This document shows positions 6,498 through 12,274 of a DNA stretch of 12,274 bases, piece by piece. Made by a program: the position numbers and the translations under genes. Below the pieces are notes generated by a model. That model ran no database searches. It was given only the letters and a program-made list of their open reading frames with translations, and was not told where the DNA came from. Every line of letters begins with the position of its first letter. Within the stretch, counting starts at the first letter, position 1. Source of the stretch: Bacteroidales bacterium (GTDB taxonomy: Bacteria > Bacteroidota > Bacteroidia > Bacteroidales > UBA932); contig JAFUUB010000131.1 in assembly GCA_017483985.1 (NCBI GenBank), positions 1 to 12,274 on the forward strand, written 5' to 3'.

Positions 6498-7738
6498 TGA
6501 TCATCGGAAAAACTTCCTGCGGCATCCGGTATGCCGTCCGTCGCGGCGGAAGCGCCGCCGCCTATTGCGCCCTCAGCATCCGCTGCGGCACCCGGGATGA
6601 AGCCGGGTACCATGCGGGCATCGCCCATTTTACCGAACATACCCTCTTCAAGGGGACGCGCCGCAAACGCGCCGCCACCATCAACGGCTGCCTGGAACGG
6701 CTGGGCGGCGAGCTGAACGCCTATACCACCAAGGAGGAGATCGTCATCCATGCCACCGTCCTCAAGGAAGACCTGCGCAAGGCCGGCAGCCTGCTTTTCG
6801 AGCTGGCGACGGAAGCGACCTTCCCCGAGGCGGAGATCGAGACGGAACGCGGCGTGGTCATCGAGGAAATCCTTTCCTACAAAGACAGTCCGGCCGACGA
6901 CGTCTACGACCGGTTCGAAGAGAAACTGTTCGCCGGCCATCCCCTTTCCCGTCCGATCCTCGGGACCGTCGCATCCGTGAAGAAGATCAAGGCGGAGGAA
7001 CTGCGCCGCTTCGTGGCGGAGAAGTTCCGTCCGGAGGTCATGGCCTTCACCCTGGTGGCGGACCTGCCGGAGGAGAAACTGGAAAAGGAGGTCCTCCGGC
7101 TGATCGGGAAATGGTTCGGAGACGCACCGGACCGGGAGCCGCTGACCGGTTGCCAGCCGGCGGACATCCAAGTTCCCGCCGGGGCCCGTTTCGAGGAGAA
7201 GGTGGACAAGAAGAACCACGAGGTCAACGCCGTCATCGGCAGTTTCGCCCCGTCGCTGTACGATGAGGAGGAGCGGCTGGCAGCCAACCTGCTGGGCAAC
7301 ATCCTCGGCGGACCGGCATCCAACTCCGTCCTCGGCAGCATCCTGCGCGAGCGGAACGGATGGGTCTATGGCGTGGAAGTATCCTATACCCCGTATGCGG
7401 AGACCGGCGTCATGGCCGTCTGCCTGGGCTGCGACAAGGCCAACCTCGACCGGTGCCTGGCCGCCGTCCACAAGGAAATCCTCCGGTTCCAGACCCTGCC
7501 GCTGTCCCCCGCGAAACTGCGGGCAGCCAAGAAACAGCTGCTCGGCCAGCTGGCCATCAGCGGCGAATCCGGTGAGGCCCAATGCCTCAGCATGGGAAAG
7601 AGCCTGCTTTCTTTCGGACGCGTCTCCTCCAGCGAAGAGACCCGCGCCAGCATCGAAGCCCTCACGGCTGAAGACCTCCGGGCGGCAGCCTGCCGCATCT
7701 TCGCCCCCGACCGTCTCAGCACCCTGGTCTTCCTATAG
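6497..7738 (+). CDS. M16 family zinc metallopeptidase (processing-peptidase-like)
   Basis: This 413-residue protein has the inverted zinc motif HFTEH at 44-48 (zinc ligands His44 and His48, catalytic Glu47) and the downstream acidic ligand in VVIEEI, Glu123 or Glu124, at the family's usual distance of about 75 residues. The C-terminal half carries the M16 substrate-binding Arg/Tyr pair in LRERNGWVYG (Arg284 and Tyr291). It is the single-chain two-domain M16B architecture, and length is typical. No signal peptide is seen, so it is predicted cytoplasmic, unlike its upstream neighbour. The ATG shares its A with the TGA stop of the 5676 gene (TGATG), which points to translational coupling. Its last 6 bases overlap the end of the convergent kinase gene. 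Substrate unknown; a peptide-clearance or processing role is the family inference. Confidence 0.9.
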   Translation: MIIGKTSCGIRYAVRRGGSAAAYCALSIRCGTRDEAGYHAGIAHFTEHTLFKGTRRKRAATINGCLERLGGELNAYTTKEEIVIHATVLKEDLRKAGSLLFELATEATFPEAEIETERGVVIEEILSYKDSPADDVYDRFEEKLFAGHPLSRPILGTVASVKKIKAEELRRFVAEKFRPEVMAFTLVADLPEEKLEKEVLRLIGKWFGDAPDREPLTGCQPADIQVPAGARFEEKVDKKNHEVNAVIGSFAPSLYDEEERLAANLLGNILGGPASNSVLGSILRERNGWVYGVEVSYTPYAETGVMAVCLGCDKANLDRCLAAVHKEILRFQTLPLSPAKLRAAKKQLLGQLAISGESGEAQCLSMGKSLLSFGRVSSSEETRASIEALTAEDLRAAACRIFAPDRLSTLVFL

Positions 7739-8818
7739 CGAAGCGATCCAGTCGTTCATCTGCGGCAGGTGGGCCCGTACGGAAGTGAAGAGTTTCCATT
7801 GGGCCAGGCTGCGGATCCAATTGTGTTCCGGGTACCGGATGCGGTAGTAGGTGTCCCCATTGAGATAATCCGCCAGGAAACGCACGCACTGCATGTACGG
7901 GACCAGCTGGGCGGCGAACGGCAGGTTTTCCCGTTCGACCGGGGTCAGGAACACGGAGGCCGACTCGATGTAGCCTTTGGAAAAGGCCTTGAAAATCTCC
8001 AGGTTGAAATGGACGTTCCCCAGATCCCGGTCATCCTCCGCTCCGGTATTGGCGGCCGTCCGCATGAAATCCCCGAAATCCGAAAAGACGAAACTCGGCA
8101 TCACCGTATCCAGGTCGATGACGCAGAGGACGTTGCCCTTCGCATCGAAGAGCATGTTACCCACCTTGGTGTCACAGTGGCAGATGCGCTTCGGCAGGAT
8201 TCCGTCGCGGTGCATCCGCTCCGCCTTGCACATCTCCCATTCATACGAAAAGACTTCTTCCACCAGGTCCCGCACGGCGGGATCCGCCATCCGGCCGGCC
8301 TTGTCCGCCGCGACGGCCTCCCGCAACTGGCGGGCGCGGAGTTCCATGTTGTGGAAATCCGGGATGGTCTCCCCGAGCGGGTCGGGAAGATCCGCCAGCA
8401 TGGCTTCGAACTGGCCGAAGGCCTTGCCGGCATCATAGGACGACTCCGGAGTCACCGCCTCGTGGGTATAGGCATCCCGGATGAACACGGACAGGCGCCA
8501 GAAGGTCCCGTCCGGAGCCGGGAAATAGGTTTGTGAGGCATCATGCAAAGGAATGAACCGCAGCACTTTGCGGTCGATGTCCGGATCCCCGGCCAACTTG
8601 CCGCGGATGTGCCGGATCACCGCCTCGATGTTGTGCTGCAGCAGGGGGACGTCCTGGAAGATGGCGTGGTTGATCCGTTGCAGGACATAGTCCTCCGGAC
8701 CGTCCGTCTCCACCTTGAACGTGTCGTTGATCAATCCGCTGCCCAGCGGCCGGACCGCCACGACCCGTCCCCGGATGGCGAACCGGGAGGCAATGGCTTG
8801 TAAGGCTTCCTGCGTCAT
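7733..8818 (-). CDS. APH-fold sugar kinase, N-acetylhexosamine 1-kinase (NahK)-like
   Basis: This 361-residue protein has the aminoglycoside-phosphotransferase/choline-kinase fold but is much closer in text to bifidobacterial NahK, which phosphorylates GlcNAc and GalNAc at C1. Shared landmarks are the N-terminal PLGSGLINDTF nucleotide loop (24-34), YVLQRIN (44-50), HCDTKVGNML with catalytic Asp216 (214-223), VIDLDTVMP with metal-binding Asp235 or Asp237 (233-241), FSDFGDFMR (245-253), and RFLADYLNGDTYY followed by YPEHN near the C-terminus. Relatives have been labelled aminoglycoside phosphotransferases or mucin-desulfatase-associated proteins, which is misleading. It lies 3 bases after the murA stop as the last visible gene of the metG-murB-murA operon, suggesting amino-sugar salvage for the cell wall. 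GlcNAc, GalNAc or MurNAc specificity cannot be read from sequence alone. No Shine-Dalgarno is visible. Confidence 0.85.
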   Translation of the reverse strand: MTQEALQAIASRFAIRGRVVAVRPLGSGLINDTFKVETDGPEDYVLQRINHAIFQDVPLLQHNIEAVIRHIRGKLAGDPDIDRKVLRFIPLHDASQTYFPAPDGTFWRLSVFIRDAYTHEAVTPESSYDAGKAFGQFEAMLADLPDPLGETIPDFHNMELRARQLREAVAADKAGRMADPAVRDLVEEVFSYEWEMCKAERMHRDGILPKRICHCDTKVGNMLFDAKGNVLCVIDLDTVMPSFVFSDFGDFMRTAANTGAEDDRDLGNVHFNLEIFKAFSKGYIESASVFLTPVERENLPFAAQLVPYMQCVRFLADYLNGDTYYRIRYPEHNWIRSLAQWKLFTSVRAHLPQMNDWIASL

Positions 8819-8821
8819 GGC

Positions 8822-10135
8822 CTAGTCGTTCTGGCGGATGATATGGGCGCCCAGGGCATTGAGGCGAAGGTCGATGTCCTCGTAGCCCCGGTCGATCTGC
8901 TCGATGTTGCCGATCACGCTCGTGCCCTTGGCGGACATGGCGGCGATCAGCAACGCGATACCGGCCCGGATATCCGGCGAGGACATCCGCCCCGCCCGGA
9001 GCTGGAAATGGTGGTCGTGGCCGATGACCACGGCGCGGTGCGGGTCGCACAGGATGATCTGGGCGCCCATGTCGATGAGCCGGTCCACGAAGAACAGGCG
9101 GCTCTCGAACATCTTCTGGTGGATCAGCACGCTGCCCTTGCACTGGGTCGCCACGACCAGCATCACGCTCAGCAGGTCCGGGGTCAGGCCCGGCCACGGG
9201 GCGTCCGCGATGGTCATGATCGAGCCGTCGAGGAAGGAGTCGATCACGTAGCTTTCCTGTTCCGGCACAAAGATGTCATCCCCGCGCTGCTCGATGTTGA
9301 TGCCGAGGCGGCGGAACTGGGCCGGGATGATGCCCAGGTCGTCATACGAGGTATCCTTGATGGTCAGGCTGCTGCGTGTCAGGGCGGCCATGCCGATGAA
9401 GGAACCCACTTCGATCATGTCCGGCAGGATCCGGTGCGAGGCTCCGCCAAGGGTCTCGACGCCGCTGATCTTCAGCAGGTTGGATCCGATTCCTTCGATC
9501 TTCGCCCCCATCTGCACCAGCATCTTGCTGAGCTGCTGGATATAGGGTTCGCAGGCCGCGTTGTAAATCGTCGTTTCTCCCTTCGCCAGGGTCGCCGCCA
9601 TCAGGATGTTGGCCGTACCGGTCACGGAGGCCTCGTCCAGCAGCATGTACGTTCCCTTCAGTCCCTGCGGCGCATCCAGCCGGTAGGCCTTCCGGGTGCT
9701 GTCATAGGACAGCTGGGCACCCAGGTTGACCATGCCCATGATATGGGTGTCCACCCTCCGGCGGCCGATCTTGTCGCCGCCCGGCTTCGGGAACCAGACA
9801 TGGCCCAGCCGGCACAACAGCGGGCCGGCGACCATCACGGAGCCGCGCAACTTCGCGCAGGTCTTGATAAATTCCTCGCTGTCTGCGTATTCCGCATTCA
9901 GGCTGTCCGCCTGGAAGCTGTACTTGCCTTTCTCCAGCCGGTGCACCTTGACACCCAGGCTCTGGAGCAGGACGATGAGGTTCTTGACATCCAGGATCTC
10001 CGGAATGTTTTCCATGACGACCTCCTCCCGGGTCAGGAGGACGGCGCTGATTACCTCCAGGGCCTCGTTCTTGGCGCCCTGGGGCTGGATGGAGCCGGAC
10101 AGCTTGTGTCCGCCTTCAATGATGAAACTGGCCAT
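8822..10135 (-). CDS. murA: UDP-N-acetylglucosamine 1-carboxyvinyltransferase MurA, Asp-type active-site loop
   Basis: MurA transfers enolpyruvate from PEP to UDP-GlcNAc in the cytoplasm, the first committed step of peptidoglycan synthesis. The 437 residues keep the catalytic Lys22-Asn23 (QGAKNE), the loop arginine Arg126, the aspartate Asp320 in GLTPDL (E. coli Asp305 position) and the PEP-binding SPDIRAG motif with Arg390. The loop residue that is Cys115 in E. coli is Asp121 here (PGGDKIG). The same Cys-to-Asp change occurs in mycobacterial and chlamydial MurA, is catalytically competent and prevents covalent fosfomycin attack. Length is slightly above E. coli (419). It lies 9 bases after murB and 3 bases before the NahK-like kinase. 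An aroA (EPSP synthase) assignment is excluded by the MurA-specific loop and the murB neighbour. Confidence 0.95.
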   Translation of the reverse strand: MASFIIEGGHKLSGSIQPQGAKNEALEVISAVLLTREEVVMENIPEILDVKNLIVLLQSLGVKVHRLEKGKYSFQADSLNAEYADSEEFIKTCAKLRGSVMVAGPLLCRLGHVWFPKPGGDKIGRRRVDTHIMGMVNLGAQLSYDSTRKAYRLDAPQGLKGTYMLLDEASVTGTANILMAATLAKGETTIYNAACEPYIQQLSKMLVQMGAKIEGIGSNLLKISGVETLGGASHRILPDMIEVGSFIGMAALTRSSLTIKDTSYDDLGIIPAQFRRLGINIEQRGDDIFVPEQESYVIDSFLDGSIMTIADAPWPGLTPDLLSVMLVVATQCKGSVLIHQKMFESRLFFVDRLIDMGAQIILCDPHRAVVIGHDHHFQLRAGRMSSPDIRAGIALLIAAMSAKGTSVIGNIEQIDRGYEDIDLRLNALGAHIIRQND

Positions 10136-10144
10136 ATCTCAGTG

Positions 10145-11176
10145 TTATATGTGTTCTACTTCCGGCCGGAGGGTGATCCCGAACCGTCCGCGGACCGAGG
10201 CGACGATCTCCTCCTCCAGGGACAGGATTTCCTCCGGCGTTGCGCTGCCGGTCGCATTGACCAGCACCAGCGGCTGCACCGGCCAGACCCCCGCGTTGCC
10301 GCGGCGTACGCCTTTCCAGCCGCATTTGTCGATCAGCCAGGCCGCCGGAATCTTGACCAGGCCGTCTTCCGTCAGGAAATGCGGCACCGGGCCCAAGCCC
10401 TCCTGCGCCGCGATCTGCTCAACCTTCCGGTACTGTTCCGGCAGGACGAAGGCATTCCGGAAGAAACTCCCGGCGCTCCCGACCTCGGAAGGCTCCGGCA
10501 GCTTGTCCTTGCGGATGGCGATGATTACGTCCCGCACCTGCGCCGGGGTATACGGTTCCGCCCCGACGGCTTTCTCCATTGCCTGGCGGACGTGGCCGTA
10601 ATCCAGGACCGGTGCATAGTCCTGCGACAGGCGGAAGACCACGGCCAGCACCACATACCGGCCTTTCCACTCCTCCTTGAACCGGGAATTCCGGTAGGCA
10701 TAGCGGCATTCCGAAGCCGGGAAAACGACCTTGTGACGGTGCAGGAGGTCGAAGCATTCGACGGTCTCGATCAGTTCGCAGACCTCCCGTCCGTAGGCGC
10801 CGATGTTCTGCACGGCCGCCGCCCCGACTTCACCGGGAATCAGGGAAAGGTTCTCCGGACCCCACAGGCCCTGCCCGGCCGCCCAGGCGCAGAATTCGTC
10901 CCAGACCACACCCGCGCCGACACGGACCCGGCCGTCCGACGGCTGGATGAAACGGATGCGGGAATGCAGGATGGTCCCGGGGAAGTCCCCGGTAAACAGC
11001 AAGTTGCTCCCGCCCCCGACCGGCAGCAGCGGAAGCGGCAGTTCCGCCACGAACAGGGGATCCGCCAGCAGGCTGGCCAGTTCCGCCTCGGAGTCGTATT
11101 CCAACAGCGCGGCGGCCCGCACCTTCATGCCGAAGGTGTTCCAAGGCTGCAGATCGACGTCGTAGCTGATTTTCAT
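10145..11176 (-). CDS. murB: UDP-N-acetylenolpyruvoylglucosamine reductase MurB (type I)
   Basis: MurB reduces the MurA product to UDP-MurNAc using FAD and NADPH. I chose the ATG at 11174-11176, giving 343 residues beginning MKISYDVDLQPWNTFG, 4 bases after the metG stop. A start at 11197 would add seven residues and overlap metG without matching the family N-terminus. FAD-binding GGGSN is at 54-58, and the AAAVQNIGAYG segment at 119-129. Catalytic residues are Arg162 (YRNS), Ser237 in GSAGSFFRN (E. coli Ser229) and Glu339 in RPEVEHI (E. coli Glu325). The Tyr-containing loop before residue 200 and the length match type I MurB of E. coli (342 residues). It is flanked by metG and murA in one operon. 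No Shine-Dalgarno is evident. Confidence 0.95.
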   Translation of the reverse strand: MKISYDVDLQPWNTFGMKVRAAALLEYDSEAELASLLADPLFVAELPLPLLPVGGGSNLLFTGDFPGTILHSRIRFIQPSDGRVRVGAGVVWDEFCAWAAGQGLWGPENLSLIPGEVGAAAVQNIGAYGREVCELIETVECFDLLHRHKVVFPASECRYAYRNSRFKEEWKGRYVVLAVVFRLSQDYAPVLDYGHVRQAMEKAVGAEPYTPAQVRDVIIAIRKDKLPEPSEVGSAGSFFRNAFVLPEQYRKVEQIAAQEGLGPVPHFLTEDGLVKIPAAWLIDKCGWKGVRRGNAGVWPVQPLVLVNATGSATPEEILSLEEEIVASVRGRFGITLRPEVEHI

Positions 11177-11180
11177 GGTC

Positions 11181-12274
11181 TTATCCGATTTGGGCACCGT
11201 TGGTCACGACCTCGGCCGGGGTGATGAAACGCATCTTCCCGTCGCCTTGCTTGGCCATCAGGATCATGCCCTTGGACTCGATGCCGCGGATCTTGCGCGG
11301 GGCCAGGTTGGCCAGGATGCAGATCTGCTTGCCCAGCATGTCTTCCGGGCTGTAATATTCAGCGATGCCGGAGACGATCGTCCGCTCGTCGATGCCGGTA
11401 TCGATGGTGAGTTTCAGGAGCTTGTCGGTCTTGGGAACCCGTTCGGCCGCCAGCACGGTCGCCGTGCGGATATCCATGGCTCCGAACTGCTCGAAGGTCA
11501 CCTCCTCTTTCTGCGGCTCGACCCGCTTGGCAGCCTCTTCGGCCTCCTTGGCGGCGGCAGCGGCTTCGCGTTCGGCCTTGATGGCGGCGAGCCGGGCGAT
11601 CTGGGCGTCCACGACGCTGTCCTCGATCTTCTGGAACAGCAGCTCGGCCGTGCCGAGTTCATGACCGGCCGGCAGCAGTTCGTCCGCACCGAGCATGTTC
11701 CAGTCCAGCACCAGCGGGAATTCCGAAGGTTTGCCGGTATGCAGGGCCTGGCCCTCGTCCGGACGGTAGAAATTTTCGCCCGGGGTACCCTTGACACCGA
11801 AATCGGAGACAGGGACGGTTCCCTCGCCGGCGCGGTGGTCGGTACCGGCGTTCACACCCACGCGCAGCATGGTGCGCAGGCGCTCGGCCGCAAACGGGGT
11901 GAAGGGTTCGAAGACCAGCGCCAGGTCGGCGCAGATCTGCAGGCAGGTATACAGGATGGAAGCCGTGCGGTCCATATCCGTCTTGGCGACCTTCCACGGC
12001 TCGGTATCGGAGATGTACTTGTTGCCGATGCGGGCGATGTTCATCGCCTCCTTCAGGGCCTCGCGGAAATGGTAGGTCTCGATGTATTTCTCGAGGGCCT
12101 CCTTCGCGGGAATGATCTGGGCGAGGGTCTCGGCATCGACGGCCTCGGGCTTCAGGTTGGCCGGCACCTTGCCGCCGAAATACTTGTGGGTCAGGACCAC
12201 GGCGCGGTTGACGAAGTTGCCGAAGATGGCCACCAGCTCGGAGTTGTTGCGCTGCTGGAAATCCTTCCAGGTGA
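11181..12274 (-). CDS. metG: Methionyl-tRNA synthetase MetG, C-terminal part
   Basis: MetG charges tRNA-Met with methionine. The frame stays open to the window edge, so the true start and the catalytic HIGH/KMSKS region lie outside; 363 residues are visible, beginning TWKDFQQRNNSELVAIFGNF. The GTG at 12233 is an internal valine. The visible part holds the end of the catalytic/anticodon-binding helical region (KYISDTEPWK and the FTPFAAERLR helix), an apparent 50-residue insertion (about 11706-11867), the LGADELLPAGH segment, a charged Ala-rich helix (KAEREAAAAAKEAEEAAKR) and a C-terminal EMAP/Trbp111-like OB-fold tRNA-binding domain (about 11184-11501, with FGAMDIRTATV, GIAEYY and NLAPRKIRGIESKGM). 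That domain mediates dimerisation and tRNA affinity in the long form of MetG. It is the first visible gene of the metG-murB-murA-kinase operon; its promoter is outside the window. Confidence 0.96.
   Translation of the reverse strand, partial: TWKDFQQRNNSELVAIFGNFVNRAVVLTHKYFGGKVPANLKPEAVDAETLAQIIPAKEALEKYIETYHFREALKEAMNIARIGNKYISDTEPWKVAKTDMDRTASILYTCLQICADLALVFEPFTPFAAERLRTMLRVGVNAGTDHRAGEGTVPVSDFGVKGTPGENFYRPDEGQALHTGKPSEFPLVLDWNMLGADELLPAGHELGTAELLFQKIEDSVVDAQIARLAAIKAEREAAAAAKEAEEAAKRVEPQKEEVTFEQFGAMDIRTATVLAAERVPKTDKLLKLTIDTGIDERTIVSGIAEYYSPEDMLGKQICILANLAPRKIRGIESKGMILMAKQGDGKMRFITPAEVVTNGAQIG

Noticed and set aside
7279..7292. Sigma-54-like -24/-12 spacing (GG, 10 bases, GC)
   Set aside because: It lies in the middle of the M16 coding region with poor flanking consensus; such matches are frequent by chance in GC-rich DNA.
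7682..7696. Inverted repeat GCGGCA-GCC-TGCCGC near the M16 3' end
   Set aside because: Only six pairs, a three-base loop, no T run and about 40 bases before the stop; not enough for a terminator on either strand.
11177..11197. Upstream murB start adding MPKSDKT
   Set aside because: It overlaps the metG coding end, and homologous MurB proteins begin close to the MKISYDVDL start, which follows the metG stop by 4 bases.
8843..11224. 793-codon open frame on the plus strand antisense to murA and murB
   Set aside because: It is an antisense shadow of two unmistakable genes and crosses their junction; the translation is low in recognisable motifs and follows the GC-rich third-position pattern. Similar shadows lie opposite GH36 (792-2009), dnaX (3741-5108) and M16 (6383-7582).

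Overview
The window looks like core chromosome from a GC-rich member of the Bacteroidota, most likely Bacteroidales (gut or rumen type; family not decidable, a Rikenellaceae-like lineage is only a guess). The evidence is: exact TAnnTTTG promoter -7 boxes at 793-800, 5663-5670 (+) and 5641-5648 (-); little or no Shine-Dalgarno sequence before any of the visible start codons; a MurA with the Asp-for-Cys substitution that I remember from this phylum; and a NahK-type sugar kinase and a secreted GH36 alpha-galactosidase typical of glycan-feeding Bacteroidales. I see no insertion sequence, integrase, CRISPR array, tRNA or rRNA, and no gene-free stretch longer than 96 bases.

Layout. 1-725 (+): 3' part of a sigma-54 activator-type AAA+ regulator that stops directly after the ATPase domain, followed by a textbook terminator (754-780). 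822-3047 (+): secreted GH36 alpha-galactosidase with its own promoter. 3050-5615 (-): dnaX followed by lptB, a two-gene operon 4 bases apart. 5616-5675: a 60-base divergent promoter region. 5676-7738 (+): an unrecognised exported protein followed by an M16 peptidase whose start codon overlaps the preceding stop. 7733-12274 (-): metG (5' end outside the window), murB, murA and a NahK-like kinase, spaced 4, 9 and 3 bases, so very probably one operon.

How the genes work together. The minus-strand operon joins methionyl-tRNA synthetase to the first two committed steps of peptidoglycan precursor synthesis (MurA, MurB) and ends in a kinase of the N-acetylhexosamine 1-kinase type. GlcNAc-1-phosphate made by such a kinase could be turned into UDP-GlcNAc, the MurA substrate, so amino-sugar salvage feeding cell-wall synthesis is a reasonable hypothesis. 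DnaX (clamp loader) and LptB (LPS export ATPase) share a transcript without an obvious functional link. The alpha-galactosidase stands alone, with no SusC/SusD-like genes in view.

Most of the content is housekeeping, and I do not see a convincing undescribed multi-gene system. The points most worth a second look are: the altered GAFTGA loop (GSFPSA) and missing DNA-binding domain of the regulator; the Asp121 MurA and its fosfomycin implication; the kinase at the end of the mur operon; an apparent insertion of about 50 residues in MetG; the two convergent gene junctions with no intergenic space (stops 2 bases apart and overlapping by 6), one with hairpins buried in the opposing coding ends; and the near-leaderless start of the 5676 gene.
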